A stretch of 32,911 nucleotides of DNA. Origin: Synechococcus sp. CS-1331. Its GTDB lineage: Bacteria; Cyanobacteriota; Cyanobacteriia; PCC-6307; Cyanobiaceae. The notes under the pieces are model-generated. The model was not told the origin of the DNA, made no database searches, and saw only the letters and a list, made by a program, of their open reading frames with translations. Every line of letters starts with the position of its first letter. The stretch's first letter is position 1. The stretch lies in contig JAHLYQ010000042.1 of the NCBI GenBank assembly GCA_025127975.1, positions 1-32,911 of the forward strand. The letters run 5' to 3'. This document shows positions 16,757 through 28,016 of the stretch, piece by piece. The position numbers were made by a program, and so were the translations under genes.

Positions 16757-16784
16757 AAAAAAAACCGGCCCCATTCGGGGCCGG
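16757..16784 (-). terminator. Intrinsic terminator of rplJ-rplL
   Basis: Read on the minus strand, CCGGCCCC-GAAT-GGGGCCGG forms a perfect 8-bp stem followed by eight T residues. It lies 34 bases after the rplL stop and is a strong terminator for the rplJL transcript. Confidence 0.9.
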
Positions 16785-16818
16785 CCGAGCTATCAGGGCT
16801 GGATCAGCTGGGGCTAGA

Positions 16819-17202
16819 TCACTTGATGGTGACCTTGCCGCCAACTTCTTCAACGGCCTTTTTGATGGTTTCGGCGTCGCCTTTGGCGATGCCTTCCTTG
16901 ATAGCGCAAGGGGCGCTTTCAACTAGGGCCTTGGCTTCGCCCAAGCCGAGGCCAGTGACCTCGCGGACGGCCTTGAGCACCTTAATCTTGGCGGCGGGGT
17001 CGAAGCTATCGAGCATGACGTCGAATTCGGTCTGCTCTTCAACGGCTTCAGCAGCAGCTGCAGGAGCTGCTGCCATCACCACGCCAGCGGATGCGGCGGC
17101 AGACACGCCAAAGGCCTCTTCGATCTGCTTGACGAGCTCGGAAGCCTCAAGCAGCGAAAGGGTTTTCAGCGATTCGAGAATTTTGTCGGTAGTAGCAGTC
17201 AT
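16819..17202 (-). CDS. rplL: 50S ribosomal protein L7/L12
   Basis: The multimeric stalk protein that recruits translation factors. The 127-residue protein has the N-terminal dimerisation helices ('[29 protein letters not shown]' region), an Ala-rich hinge (about 35-52) and the C-terminal factor-binding domain with '[20 protein letters not shown]' and the ending 'VGGKVTIK'. It is the last gene of the rplJL unit, 39 bases after rplJ and just before the strong terminator at 16757-16784. Confidence 0.98.
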   Translation of the reverse strand: MTATTDKILESLKTLSLLEASELVKQIEEAFGVSAAASAGVVMAAAPAAAAEAVEEQTEFDVMLDSFDPAAKIKVLKAVREVTGLGLGEAKALVESAPCAIKEGIAKGDAETIKKAVEEVGGKVTIK

Positions 17203-17241
17203 GGTTGGGAATCAGCAACAGAAAGGGGAAGTCGCTTGAGC

Positions 17242-17766
17242 TCAGCTGCCGCTTTCGGCGTGCTGCTTGAGCGCCCGGGCAAGACCGGACGGAACCTCGT
17301 TGATACCCACGGCCAGCTTGGTGGTCACGGCATTGATCGCACCGGCGATCTGGGCCATTAGCACCTCCTTGGAGGGCAGGTCCCCGATGGCCTTGATGTC
17401 GTTCTGGGAAAGGAGTTGACCTTCGAAAAGGCCGCCCTTCACATCCGACTTCTTCGTGTCCTTTTGAAAGGACTGCACGGCCTTCACCGCACCACCCACG
17501 TCGCCCTTGACGAGCACGAAGGCATTGGTGCCGGTGAGCAGGGAATCGAGATTCGACCAGGCGCTATCGCCATCAATGGCCCGGCGCATCAAGGTGTTTT
17601 TGGTCACCTTGCACACGCCGTTGCTGGCCTGCAGACGGGTCCGCAGATCAGACATCTCCTTGATGGTCAGGCCCTTGAAATCAAGAACCAGCGCCATTTC
17701 GGCCTCGCCGAGGAGCCCCTTGAGCTCTTCGACGATCTGTTGCTTGTTCTCCAGAGTGCGGCCCAT
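17242..17766 (-). CDS. rplJ: 50S ribosomal protein L10
   Basis: Base of the L7/L12 stalk; binds 23S rRNA and, with L7/L12, its own leader. In the 174-residue protein the N-terminal globular domain ('[27 protein letters not shown]', '[13 protein letters not shown]') and the C-terminal helix that carries L12 dimers ('[24 protein letters not shown]') are both recognisable. An L10-type leader lies upstream (about 17775-17955). Normally rplA precedes this gene directly; here an opposite-strand transporter gene lies between them. Confidence 0.98.
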   Translation of the reverse strand: MGRTLENKQQIVEELKGLLGEAEMALVLDFKGLTIKEMSDLRTRLQASNGVCKVTKNTLMRRAIDGDSAWSNLDSLLTGTNAFVLVKGDVGGAVKAVQSFQKDTKKSDVKGGLFEGQLLSQNDIKAIGDLPSKEVLMAQIAGAINAVTTKLAVGINEVPSGLARALKQHAESGS

Positions 17767-17774
17767 AGGGAAGG

Positions 17775-17955
17775 AACGGATCGGGGGAACAAGCGGGGAA
17801 CGCAGCCCGGGACGATGAAGCCCTCCTTTGGGGGGGGATCAACTCGAGGCCGCTGCCTGTTCTGCCACCCGGTCGGACGAATCCTGCCTGGAGCCAAACC
17901 TGTCGCGATCACCTCGGCAGGACTTACGGGCGTGAACCCACCTGCTGTCTGGGGT
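17775..17955 (-). promoter_or_regulatory. L10 (rplJ) autoregulatory leader RNA
   Basis: The minus-strand region upstream of rplJ contains AGACAGCAGGTG (17950-17939), then a short stem, then CCTGCCGAGGTG (17921-17910). These are the two sequence blocks I know from bacterial L10 leader RNAs, where L10-L7/L12 binds a kink-turn and represses rplJL. TCCTGCC/GGCAGGA (17916-17922 with 17882-17888) closes a 7-bp stem around the second block. A C-rich/G-rich hairpin follows near 17821-17838, close to the rplJ start. Boundaries are approximate. Confidence 0.75.
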
Positions 17956-18030
17956 AGGGCGCGTGCCCTTCTGGCCTAAGCCAGTCATCCACACTACACA
18001 GCGACCATTCCCCAACCAATCCCCAACCCC

Positions 18031-19515
18031 ATGCTCCCTCCTGCTCGCCGGATGGCGGTGCTGCTGCCCAGCCTGCTGCTGGCCCTGCTGCTGGCCCTGG
18101 GCCTCGCTCTGGCTGCGCCGGGGCGGGCCCAGCCGCTCTGGAACGTGGGCACCGATCCGAGCTACGCCCCCTTCGGCTTCACGGATGGGGACAGCGGCAA
18201 ACTGCGCGGCTTCGACATCGAGCTGATCGAAGCCATCGCCAAACGCAGTGGTCACCGCCTCCAGCTCACCCCCCTGCCCTTCGATGGCCTGATCCCCGCC
18301 CTCCAGGTGCGCAACCTCGACCTGGCGATCAGCGCCATGACGATCACCGCAGAGCGGGCCGAGACGGTCGACTTCTCGCGGCCCTATTTCGCCGCCGGCC
18401 TGGGCATCGTGGTGCGGGAAGGAACCCGGGGCATCAGCACCCTCAAGGATCTCGAAGGTCGCACGATCGCCGTGCAGATCGGCTCCACCGGAGCCAAGGC
18501 CATGGCTGCCGTACCCGGCGCCAGGCTGAGCACCTTTGATTCAGGCCCCCTGGCCCTGCAGGAACTGCTGAACGGGAATGTGGAGGCCTACGTCAATGAC
18601 CTGCCCGCCACCCTCTACGCGATTGAAACCGCTGAGCTCAAGGGGATTGAGATCGCCGGCAAGCCCCTCACCTCCGACTACTACGGCATCGCCTTCCCCA
18701 AGGGCTCTCCGCTGAGCTCCCCGGTGAACCGGGCCCTGGGCCAGCTCCTGGCCGATGGGAGCTACGCCCGCATCTACCAGCGCTGGTTTGGCCAGGCTCC
18801 GCCTTCACTGCCGCAACGCGCCCCGGCCCTCGACAGCCGCAGCGGCAGTGCGGGGCTCGACTTGATGCAGTTGCTGCGCAATCTGCTCCGCGGCGCCGGG
18901 GTGACGCTGGCCCTCACCCTCTGCTCCTTCAGTGTGAGCCTGATCGGTGCCGCCCTGGTGGCGACCGGGCTGCTGAGAGCAAATCCGCTGGTTCAGCGCT
19001 GCAGCCGGGTCTACGTCGACTTCTTTCGCGGGACACCGATCCTGGTCCAGCTGTTCGTGATCTATTTCGGCGTGCCGGCCCTGGCCCAGCAACTGGGGCT
19101 CACCCTCCAGATGGACCGCTTCGCCGCCGCCGTACTGGCCCTGGGGCTAAACGGGGCGGCCTACCTGGCCGAGACCCTGCGGGCAGGGATCAGCTCGATT
19201 GAGCGCGGCCAATGGGAAGCGGCCAAAGCCCTCGGATTGCGGCCCATCCCCAGCTTGCAGATGGTGATCCTGCCCCAGGCGCTGCAGCGGGTGCTGCCCT
19301 CCCTGGCCAATGAGTTCATCACCCTGATCAAGGACACCAGCCTGGCGGCGGTTATCGGCTTCAACGAACTGTTCCGCCAGGGGCAGCTGGTGGTGGCCAC
19401 CAGCTACCAGGCCTTTGAGGTGTATCTGGCGGTGGCCCTGGTGTACCTGGTGATGACCACCGCCGCATCGCTGCTGTTCAAGCAGCTGGAACGGAGACTC
19501 AGGCGTCCTGCTTGA
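18031..19515 (+). CDS. Amino-acid ABC transporter, fused binding protein and permease (BgtB-like)
   Basis: A single 494-residue polypeptide: signal peptide (about 1-34), a family-3 solute-binding domain (about 36-260: '[20 protein letters not shown]', '[15 protein letters not shown]', '[18 protein letters not shown]'), a linker, and a HisM/GlnP-type permease (about 275-494: '[20 protein letters not shown]', '[20 protein letters not shown]', and the EAA loop '[20 protein letters not shown]', which contacts the ATPase). The fusion matches cyanobacterial BgtB, used for glutamine and basic amino acids. No ATPase gene is nearby, so the partner must lie elsewhere. It sits between rplJ and rplA on the opposite strand, and its end overlaps the rplA 3' end by 17 bases. 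Substrate is inferred; ATG at 18052 is an alternative start. Confidence 0.92.
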   Translation: MLPPARRMAVLLPSLLLALLLALGLALAAPGRAQPLWNVGTDPSYAPFGFTDGDSGKLRGFDIELIEAIAKRSGHRLQLTPLPFDGLIPALQVRNLDLAISAMTITAERAETVDFSRPYFAAGLGIVVREGTRGISTLKDLEGRTIAVQIGSTGAKAMAAVPGARLSTFDSGPLALQELLNGNVEAYVNDLPATLYAIETAELKGIEIAGKPLTSDYYGIAFPKGSPLSSPVNRALGQLLADGSYARIYQRWFGQAPPSLPQRAPALDSRSGSAGLDLMQLLRNLLRGAGVTLALTLCSFSVSLIGAALVATGLLRANPLVQRCSRVYVDFFRGTPILVQLFVIYFGVPALAQQLGLTLQMDRFAAAVLALGLNGAAYLAETLRAGISSIERGQWEAAKALGLRPIPSLQMVILPQALQRVLPSLANEFITLIKDTSLAAVIGFNELFRQGQLVVATSYQAFEVYLAVALVYLVMTTAASLLFKQLERRLRRPA

Positions 19516-20206
19516 TGTCCTGCAGGGCCGAGAAGTCGACTTCCACCGAGGGGCCCATGGTGGAGGTCACATACAGGCTCCTCCAGTAGCGGCCCTTGGC
19601 GCCGCTGGGCTTGTTGCGGTCGATGGTCTCCTGCAGGGCCTTGAGGTTTTCGAGCAGCTTGGCCGAATCGAAGCTGGCCTTGCCGAAGCGCACGTGCACG
19701 ATGCCGGCCCGGTCGGCCCGAAACTCCAGCTTGCCGGCCTTGAACTCGTTGATGGCGCCGGCCAGGTCGGTGGTGACGGTGCCGGCCTTGGGGTTTGGCA
19801 TCAGGCCCCGAGGGCCGAGTACCCGGCCCAGCTTGGCCACCTTCGGCATCATGTCCGGGGTGGCAATCAGCAGGTCGAAGTCCATTGCGCCCTTGGCGAT
19901 CTGGTCGACCAGATCGTCGTCACCGGCCAGGTCGGCGCCGGCGGCCTTGGCGGCAGCCACTGCCTCACCGCGGGCGATCACGGCGATGCGGATGGTCTGG
20001 CCGGTGCCGTGGGGCAGGGCCACGGTGGTCCGCAGCTGCTGGTCTGTGTATTTGGGATCAATGCCGAGGCGCACATGGGCCTCGACGGTTTCATCAAACT
20101 TGGCGGTGGCGGTGGTCTTGACCAGCTCAATCGCCTCGAGGGGGGCGTAGCTGCGGTCTTCGACCGTGGCTCTAAGGGCAGCGAAGCGCTTGGAAATTTT
20201 CGGCAT
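19499..20206 (-). CDS. rplA: 50S ribosomal protein L1
   Basis: Forms the mobile L1 stalk that moves E-site tRNA, and in many bacteria represses its own operon. The 235-residue length is standard. Landmarks are the N-terminal '[13 protein letters not shown]', '[24 protein letters not shown]', '[19 protein letters not shown]' (the family signature) and '[18 protein letters not shown]'. It follows rplK after 110 bases on the same strand. Its last 17 bases are antisense to the end of the transporter gene, so no room for a separate terminator exists there. Confidence 0.98.
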   Translation of the reverse strand: MPKISKRFAALRATVEDRSYAPLEAIELVKTTATAKFDETVEAHVRLGIDPKYTDQQLRTTVALPHGTGQTIRIAVIARGEAVAAAKAAGADLAGDDDLVDQIAKGAMDFDLLIATPDMMPKVAKLGRVLGPRGLMPNPKAGTVTTDLAGAINEFKAGKLEFRADRAGIVHVRFGKASFDSAKLLENLKALQETIDRNKPSGAKGRYWRSLYVTSTMGPSVEVDFSALQDIKQDA

Positions 20207-20289
20207 GGTGAGGATGGGGTACGGGCGATTCAGGGCGTGGCCGTTGAACAGATGAACTGGTCAGGGTTGCCTGGATCTCCCCCGGATAG

Positions 20290-20319
20290 GTGGGGATTAG
20301 TCGGGATTAGTCGGGATTA
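20290..20319 (-). repeat. Tandem 10-base array starting at the rplK stop codon
   Basis: On the minus strand: TAATCCCGAC, TAATCCCGAC, TAATCCCCAC. The first TAA is the rplK stop (20319-20317). Because 10 leaves remainder 1 on division by 3, the three TAA triplets fall in frames 0, +1 and +2. Confidence 0.9.
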
Positions 20320-20742
20320 GTCGTTGACAGCGACGCCCATGTTGCGGGCAGTGCCTTCGATGATGCGCATGGCCGACTCCACACTGGTGCAGTTGAGGTC
20401 GGGCAGCTTGGTCTTGGCGATCTCCTCGAGCTGGGCACGGGAAATGGCACCCACCGCCCCCTTGGCGGAGGTGGCGGCACCCTTTTCAATGCCGGCAGCC
20501 TTGGTGATCAGCACGGAAGCTGGCGGGGTCTTGGTGATGAAGGTGAAGCTGCGGTCTTCAAAGACCGAGATCTCCACCGGAATCACATAGCCGGCCTTCT
20601 CCTGGGTGCGGGCGTTGTACTCCTTGCAGAACGCCATGATGTTGACGCCGTGCTGGCCGAGGGCAGGGCCCACCGGCGGCGCGGGGTTGGCTTTGCCGGC
20701 CTGGAGGGCCAGCTTGATCACGGCTACGATTTTCTTGGCCAT
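20317..20742 (-). CDS. rplK: 50S ribosomal protein L11
   Basis: Part of the GTPase-associated centre of the 50S subunit. The 141-residue length is standard. The Pro-rich N-terminal domain ('[28 protein letters not shown]') and the rRNA-binding C-terminal domain ('[10 protein letters not shown]') are intact. It is 103 bases after nusG and 110 before rplA. The C-terminus ends '...VAVND', and the stop codon begins a three-copy 10-base tandem array. Confidence 0.98.
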   Translation of the reverse strand: MAKKIVAVIKLALQAGKANPAPPVGPALGQHGVNIMAFCKEYNARTQEKAGYVIPVEISVFEDRSFTFITKTPPASVLITKAAGIEKGAATSAKGAVGAISRAQLEEIAKTKLPDLNCTSVESAMRIIEGTARNMGVAVND

Positions 20743-20845
20743 CGTCTGAGGCTACGGGGCGGATCTGCGGATGACCCCCAGGTAGTGGAGGTGTGGGGTG
20801 AGGGCCGTCCTCCGCAGGGAGACGGCCGCTGGGCGGGGCTGGGGC

Positions 20846-21568
20846 CTAGCTCTGTTTGCTGATCTGGGAAAACTCCAGTTCCACCGGGGTCTCCCGGCCG
20901 AAGATCGAGAGCAGGGCCTTGAGCTTGTTGCGCTCGCCCGACACCTCGATCACCTCGCCCTGGAAGTCTTTGAACGGGCCTGCCGTGACCAGAATCTGGT
21001 CGCCCTCGGTGAGATCCACCTTGACGACGGCCTTCTTTTCGGCAGCCCGCTTGAAGATCCGGTCGACCTCGTTGCGGCTCAGGGGCCGGGGCTTGATATG
21101 GCCGCGGGCCTTGGCGGTGGCACGGCGCTCTTCGGCCCCCACGAAATTAATCACATTGGGGGTGCTGCGCACCGCCATCATCGTGTCCTCATCGAGCACC
21201 ATCCGCACCAGCACATAGCCCGGGAACACCTTCTCCTCGGTGCTCTGGCGGGTGCCATCTTTTTTGAGCTTCACCCCCGGGGTCTGGGGGATCTCAATCT
21301 CGAGGATGCGGTTGTCGACCCCCAGGGTGACGGCCCGCTGCTCGAGCGTGGCCTTCACCTTCTTCTCGCAGCTGGAGGCCACCTGCACCGCATACCAGCG
21401 AGCCACCTGGAGCTTCTCACCGACAGCGGCCGGCGCTTCTTGAAGATCGAGGGGGCTCACCACCTCGCTAAAGGGCTCGCTAATGGGCTCGGTTAAGGGC
21501 TCGGACACGGGGTTCACGGCAAGAACGGAATCGACGGACGGGACAGCAAGCAACAAGGGTTCAACCAA
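20846..21568 (-). CDS. nusG: Transcription termination/antitermination factor NusG
   Basis: Binds RNA polymerase and affects elongation, pausing and coupling to ribosomes. The 240-residue frame has the NGN domain from about residue 56 ('ARWYAVQVASSCEKKVKATLEQR', 'EEKVFPGYVLVRM') and a C-terminal KOW domain ('GDQILVTAGPFKDFQGEVIEVSG'). The first 50 residues form an extension with an imperfect repeat (SEPLTEP, ISEPFSEV). No ATG occurs in this part: the TTG at 21568 has AGGTG upstream and overlaps the secE stop by eight bases, while GTG at 21517 or 21508 would shorten the extension. The exact start is therefore uncertain. Confidence 0.94.
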   Translation of the reverse strand: MVEPLLLAVPSVDSVLAVNPVSEPLTEPISEPFSEVVSPLDLQEAPAAVGEKLQVARWYAVQVASSCEKKVKATLEQRAVTLGVDNRILEIEIPQTPGVKLKKDGTRQSTEEKVFPGYVLVRMVLDEDTMMAVRSTPNVINFVGAEERRATAKARGHIKPRPLSRNEVDRIFKRAAEKKAVVKVDLTEGDQILVTAGPFKDFQGEVIEVSGERNKLKALLSIFGRETPVELEFSQISKQS

Positions 21569-21809
21569 ACACCTGACTGGACGCCCAGCCGTAAAAACGA
21601 TCCAGCGCAGCGATCGCCGCAGCCGAGATGCTCACCATCAAAATGACGGCCACCGATTCGCTGAACAGCTGCTGGCGGCTTGGCCAGACAACCTTGCGCA
21701 ACTCCGCCAGGGTTGCGGCGACAAAGCCTCCGGGAACGGCCGATGACTCGGCAGCCGGGGTGGCCTGTTCAGGGCTTGGGGAATCGGGTTGGGGGGAGTC
21801 GGAATCCAC
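21561..21809 (-). CDS. secE: Preprotein translocase subunit SecE
   Basis: A minimal single-span SecE that clamps SecY. In 82 residues: a Ser/Pro-rich tail (1-28), the amphipathic helix with the conserved 'LAELRKVVWPSRQQL' (34-48), and one transmembrane helix (about 52-70, 'SVAVILMVSISAAAIAALD'). The start is GTG at 21809. It lies immediately before nusG with an eight-base overlap, the usual bacterial arrangement, and 47 bases after clpB2. Confidence 0.95.
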   Translation of the reverse strand: MDSDSPQPDSPSPEQATPAAESSAVPGGFVAATLAELRKVVWPSRQQLFSESVAVILMVSISAAAIAALDRFYGWASSQVFG

Positions 21810-21856
21810 TGGCGCTTGCGCACGGTGGCGTCCGCGCGGATCGGCAAACGAACACC

Positions 21857-24562
21857 CTACCCGAGGGGCTCAAAGGTAAGGGGGTTTCCGGCCACCACAC
21901 GTACGCCCAGGGCACCGCTGAAGCGTTCCGCCAGCAGCTCGGTGGCCAGGGGGTTCTCCAGCTGGCGGCGCAGCACCCGCCGCAGGGGTCTGGCCCCATA
22001 TTCGGGCTCGTAGCCCTGCTCGGCCAGGGCCTGCACCACCGGCTCGGGCACCTCCAACTCGAGGTGCTGCTCCGCCAGCAGCCGGGCCAGCTCGGCCAGC
22101 TGCAAGCGCACGATGCGCTGCAGATCGGCCGGGGCCAGGGGCCTGAAGCGGATCACCTCGTCAATGCGGTTGAGAAATTCCGGTCGAAACTGGGCCGCCA
22201 GGGCCTGATCAACGGCCTGCTCCAGGGCCTGCTCCCGCTCGGCCGGGTCGCCGCCGGCCCTGGCGTTTACCAAGATGGCGCGGCTGGCCAGGTTGCTCGT
22301 CATGATCACCACCGTGTGGCGGAAATCGACCGTGCGGCCCTGGGAATCGGTGAGGCGGCCGTCATCGAGCACCTGCAGCAGCAGGTTGAACACCTCGGGA
22401 TGGGCCTTCTCCACCTCATCGAGCAACAGCACCGCATAGGGCCTGCGCCGCACCGCCTCGGTCAGCTGGCCTCCCTCCTCATAGCCCACGTAGCCGGGCG
22501 GCGCCCCCACCAACCGGGCCACGGCGTTGCGCTCCATGAATTCACTCATGTCGAGCCGCACCAGGGCTTCGTCCTCATCGAAGAGGGCCGCCGCCAGAGC
22601 CTTGGCCAACTCGGTCTTGCCGACGCCGGTGGGACCCAAAAACAGGAAGGAGCCAACCGGCCTGGTGGGGGACTGCATGCCGGCCCGGGCCCGGCGAATC
22701 GCCGCGGCCACGGCCGCCACCGCCGTCGGCTGGCCAATCACCCGCTCGCCGAGCCTGGCCTCGAGCTCGAGCAACTTCTGACGCTCGCCGGCCAGCAACC
22801 GCTGCACCGGAATACCGGTCCAACGGGCCACCACATCGGCAATGTCGCCCTCCTCCACCTGCTCCCGCAGGATTGGTTCGGCCTGGAGCTCGGCCTCGAG
22901 GGTTTCGCGGCGCTGCTGCAGCCCATAGAGCTGGTCGTGCTGCAGCCGGGCTGCCTCCTCGTAGTCGCCCTCGCGCTCGGCTTCGGCGATCGCCGTGCGC
23001 AGGTCTTCATCCTGCTGCAGCAGTTGCCGCAGTTCCGCCAGCCGCTCCCGCTCGGCCTGCCAGCGCTGCTGCACCTGCTGGAGGGCCTCGGTGGCCCGGC
23101 GCCGCTGCTCCTGCCACTGCACCCTTTCCTGCTGGGGTGACGCCTCAGCCGAGAGCAGGGCCAGCTCCACCCGGCGCAGCTCCGCTTCCGCCGCCTCGAC
23201 GAGCTGGGGCTTGGAGGTGACCTCCATGCGCAGCTGGGCGGCCGCCTCATCCACCAGATCGATCGCCGAATCGGGCAGGGCCCGGTCGGTGATGTAGCGA
23301 TCGGCCAGCCGGGCCGCCGCCACCAGGGCCTGGTCGGTGATCGCCACACCGTGGTGCAGCTCATAGCGCTCCTTCAGTCCCCGCAGGATCTCCACGCTGG
23401 TGTCTGGCCCGGGCTCCTTGATCAGCACCTGCTGGAAGCGCCGCTCCAGGCCTGGATCCTTCTCGATGCTGCGGCGGTAGTCCTCCGGGGTGGTGGCGCC
23501 GATGCAGCGCAGGTACCCCTGGGCCAGGGCGGGCTTGAGCACGCTGGCGGCATCGGCGGTGGAACGGTCGCTGCTCACCACCGTGTGCAGCTCATCAATA
23601 AAGAGCACCACGCCGGCCGCACCGGCCACCGCATCGGCGTCGCGCACCTCCTTGAGCACGGCGCGCAGGCGCTCCTCAAACTGGCCGCGAAACTTGGCGC
23701 CGGCGATCAGGGCGCCCAGATCCAGCGCCACCAGCCGCAGGCCCAGAAGTGAATCGGGCACCTCGCCGGCCACGATCCGCTGGGCCAGCAACTCGGCCAC
23801 GGCGGTCTTGCCGACGCCGGGCTCGCCGATCAGCACCGGATTGTTCTTGCTGCGGCGGGAGAGCACCTGGATCAGGCGACGCATCTCCAGGTCGCGGCCG
23901 ATCACCGGATCGAGCTCGCCAGAGCGGGCGGCGGCGGTGAGGTCGCGGCCGTAGCGCTCGAGGGCGCAGGCCTCGGCTGGCTCGGAGGAGCCTGGGGGCT
24001 CGGGTTCCAGGCGCAGCTCGGGGGCTGGGGCAGCAGGGCCAGCAGCGGGGCCAGGAGGAGGAGCCGCTGGAGGAGCAGCTGAAGGAGCAGTTGGGGAGGT
24101 GGGGATTGGGGGCCTGTCGATCCAGTCGTCCGGGCAGAACTGGCGCCGCAACAGGTCTTCACTGAGGCCCTCCGGCACCAGCAGGGAGGCTCCGATCCTG
24201 GGATCCCCCACCAGGGCCACCAACAGCTGGGGCACATCCAGCAAGGGGGCTCCCCAGGCGACCCTGCAGCGCTCGGCAGCCTCCAGCAGATCTTCCAGGG
24301 CATCGCCGATGTACAGCTCCGGCCCGTTGGCGCTGGGCTGGTCGGCACAGAAGCTCTCCAGCCGATCCAGCAGCCGGTCTGGATCGAGGGGCAGGGGATC
24401 CAGCCAGCGGTCAAAGCGCCGCTCCGACAGCAGGGTCTGCAGCAGGTGCTCCACGTCCATGGCGCCATGGCGCCAGCGGCGAGCAGTGTCCTGGGCAGCC
24501 AGGAGCAGCTCCCAGCCGTCATCGCTGAAGCGATCGGGGTCGCTGGTGAGGCTTGGGGACAT
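21857..24562 (-). CDS. clpB2: ClpB-type AAA+ disaggregase (ClpB2)
   Basis: A Hsp100 protein that extracts polypeptides from aggregates. The 901 residues comprise a degenerate N-domain (about 12-150), an Ala/Pro-rich linker (151-199), NBD1 with Walker A GEPGVGKT (246-253), Walker B '[10 protein letters not shown]' and '[22 protein letters not shown]', a middle coiled-coil domain (about 440-560) that marks ClpB rather than ClpC, and NBD2 with GPTGVGKT (643-650), '[20 protein letters not shown]' and the sensor-2 '[18 protein letters not shown]'. No ClpP-binding loop was seen. The long linker and position next to secE-nusG fit the second, constitutive cyanobacterial ClpB rather than heat-inducible ClpB1. 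It starts 11 bases after gloA. Confidence 0.93.
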   Translation of the reverse strand: MSPSLTSDPDRFSDDGWELLLAAQDTARRWRHGAMDVEHLLQTLLSERRFDRWLDPLPLDPDRLLDRLESFCADQPSANGPELYIGDALEDLLEAAERCRVAWGAPLLDVPQLLVALVGDPRIGASLLVPEGLSEDLLRRQFCPDDWIDRPPIPTSPTAPSAAPPAAPPPGPAAGPAAPAPELRLEPEPPGSSEPAEACALERYGRDLTAAARSGELDPVIGRDLEMRRLIQVLSRRSKNNPVLIGEPGVGKTAVAELLAQRIVAGEVPDSLLGLRLVALDLGALIAGAKFRGQFEERLRAVLKEVRDADAVAGAAGVVLFIDELHTVVSSDRSTADAASVLKPALAQGYLRCIGATTPEDYRRSIEKDPGLERRFQQVLIKEPGPDTSVEILRGLKERYELHHGVAITDQALVAAARLADRYITDRALPDSAIDLVDEAAAQLRMEVTSKPQLVEAAEAELRRVELALLSAEASPQQERVQWQEQRRRATEALQQVQQRWQAERERLAELRQLLQQDEDLRTAIAEAEREGDYEEAARLQHDQLYGLQQRRETLEAELQAEPILREQVEEGDIADVVARWTGIPVQRLLAGERQKLLELEARLGERVIGQPTAVAAVAAAIRRARAGMQSPTRPVGSFLFLGPTGVGKTELAKALAAALFDEDEALVRLDMSEFMERNAVARLVGAPPGYVGYEEGGQLTEAVRRRPYAVLLLDEVEKAHPEVFNLLLQVLDDGRLTDSQGRTVDFRHTVVIMTSNLASRAILVNARAGGDPAEREQALEQAVDQALAAQFRPEFLNRIDEVIRFRPLAPADLQRIVRLQLAELARLLAEQHLELEVPEPVVQALAEQGYEPEYGARPLRRVLRRQLENPLATELLAERFSGALGVRVVAGNPLTFEPLG

Positions 24563-24573
24563 GGGCTTGGGGA

Positions 24574-26330
<1,757 letters not shown>

Positions 26331-26348
26331 GCTCAGCGACCTCTTCGC

Positions 26349-28016
26349 TCAGCGAGAACCGGGCAGCTGATCGAGCCGGCCATCGCGCTTGAGCCGGCCC
26401 TGCAATTTCAACCAGCTCAGGGCCACGGGCAGGGCGCCCACCAGGGGAATGGCGGTGAGGGCGGGGCGGCTGCTGGCTGCCAGCAGGGCCGCAGCCACGG
26501 CCAGGCCGGCCAGAAGCATGGACTGGCCGGCAACCTGCTGGGCCAGGGCGAGGCGACGCAACAGGCGATCGGTTTCGCCGGCCCTGATCTGCACCTGCAG
26601 GTCGCCCTGCTCAATGCGGGCCAGGCTGTCGTCCAGGCGTTTGGGGATACCCAGGGCGCGGCTGCCCACCTCGGCCGCCTGGCGCGAGATTTCATTGAAC
26701 AGCTCGTTGCCGAACCGATCGCCGCCGCTGCTGCCCGAACCGCTTGAAGTCATCAGAGGAAGCAGGTAGGGGCGGGCAATCGCCACCAAGCTAAAGCTGG
26801 CATCGAGGCTGCGGCCGACCCCCTCAAAGGTGGTGAGGGCCCGCATCACGAAAATCAGCTCAGGGGGCAGGCGAAAGGGCTGGCCGTAGACCAGGTCATA
26901 GAGATCGCCGGAAAGCCGCTCCAGCACATTGGCGGAGAAGGGCGGAGTGAGGGCCTCCTCCAACATCACGCGCACCAGGCGCCTCACCGGCCCAGGGTCA
27001 ATGCCGGGGGCAATCAGGCCCGCCTGCTGCAGCTCATCCACCAGACCGGCGGCATCCCGGCCGGCTGCGGCGCGCACCATACTGCCGAGCCGGGCCTGCA
27101 GGCGACTCGAGAGCTGACCCATCATGCCGAAGTCGTAGTAAATCAGCGCCCCATCGGCTGCCACGGCCAGGTTGCCCGGATGGGGGTCGGCGTGAAAAAA
27201 GCCGAAACGCACCAACTGCTGCAGGTAGCTGGCGGCGCCTTTCTCTGCCACCGCGGCAGGCTCGATTCCCGCCGCCAGCAGGGCCGCCCGATCGGTGATC
27301 TTGATGCCGGGCAGGTAGTCGAGACACAGCACCCGCCGGCTGCTCAGCTCCCAAATCACCGCTGGCACCCGGATGCCGGGATCGCTGAGAAACTGCTGGC
27401 GGAAACGGGCCGCATGTTCGGCTTCGAGGCGGAAATCCAGCTCCCGCAGCAACACCCGGCGGCACTCCTGGGCGATGCCGATCCAGTCGCGTCCCTGGCC
27501 CCAACGGGGGTGGCGCTGAACGGCGGCGGCCACCTGCTGGAGCACCTGCAGATCGAGTCGGAAGGTGCGCTCCAGGCCGGGACGCTGCACCTTCAGCACC
27601 ACCTGACGGCCACTGCGCAGGCTGGCCCGGTGCACCTGGGCCAGGCTGGCGGATCCGAGGGGTTCAGCTTCAAGGTCGATTATCTCAGCGCAGCGGCCGC
27701 CCAGTTCCTGCTCGAGCAGGTCCTGAACCACGGTGAAGGGAAAGGCAGGCACCTGGTCCTGCAGGGTGGCCAGCTGCTCCACCAGCTCGGCGGGCAACAC
27801 GTCAGGGCGGGCCGAGAGCAGTTGGCCGAGCTTGATGAAGGCCGAACCCAGGGCCAGAAATTCGTCGGTGAGCCAGCGGGCCCGCCGCCCCTGGCGGCGC
27901 CGCTGACGCTCTTCGCTGACACCGCCCAGGTAGGTCCAACTCTGGGCGTCCCACCAGAGCCCCAGCACCAGGGCCAGGGCCAGCCACCAGATGCGCAGGG
28001 GCCGCAGCAGGATCAC
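26349..28016 (-). CDS. ABC1/UbiB-family atypical kinase
   Basis: The 555-residue protein starts with a hydrophobic segment (about 10-22, 'WWLALALVLGLWW') and ends with a membrane region (about 500-540, 'GQSMLLAGLAVAAALLAASS' and 'ALTAIPLVGALPVALSWL'). The family motifs are present: KLGQ at 62-65, the Ala-rich-loop equivalent 'GSASLAQVHRA' (121-131), Lys142, 'ELDFRLEAEHAARF' (192-205), HADPHPGN at 275-282 and the metal site YDFG at 294-297. Members act in ubiquinone or plastoquinone/prenyl-lipid biology, and cyanobacterial members are thylakoid-associated; the exact role here is unknown. GTG at 28016 overlaps the upstream stop by four bases (GTGA), and two small genes precede it in one operon. 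Confidence 0.93.
   Translation of the reverse strand: MILLRPLRIWWLALALVLGLWWDAQSWTYLGGVSEERQRRRQGRRARWLTDEFLALGSAFIKLGQLLSARPDVLPAELVEQLATLQDQVPAFPFTVVQDLLEQELGGRCAEIIDLEAEPLGSASLAQVHRASLRSGRQVVLKVQRPGLERTFRLDLQVLQQVAAAVQRHPRWGQGRDWIGIAQECRRVLLRELDFRLEAEHAARFRQQFLSDPGIRVPAVIWELSSRRVLCLDYLPGIKITDRAALLAAGIEPAAVAEKGAASYLQQLVRFGFFHADPHPGNLAVAADGALIYYDFGMMGQLSSRLQARLGSMVRAAAGRDAAGLVDELQQAGLIAPGIDPGPVRRLVRVMLEEALTPPFSANVLERLSGDLYDLVYGQPFRLPPELIFVMRALTTFEGVGRSLDASFSLVAIARPYLLPLMTSSGSGSSGGDRFGNELFNEISRQAAEVGSRALGIPKRLDDSLARIEQGDLQVQIRAGETDRLLRRLALAQQVAGQSMLLAGLAVAAALLAASSRPALTAIPLVGALPVALSWLKLQGRLKRDGRLDQLPGSR

Noticed and set aside
21680..23140. 486-codon plus-strand frame opposite clpB2
   Set aside because: Antisense shadow of clpB2; no recognisable protein features.
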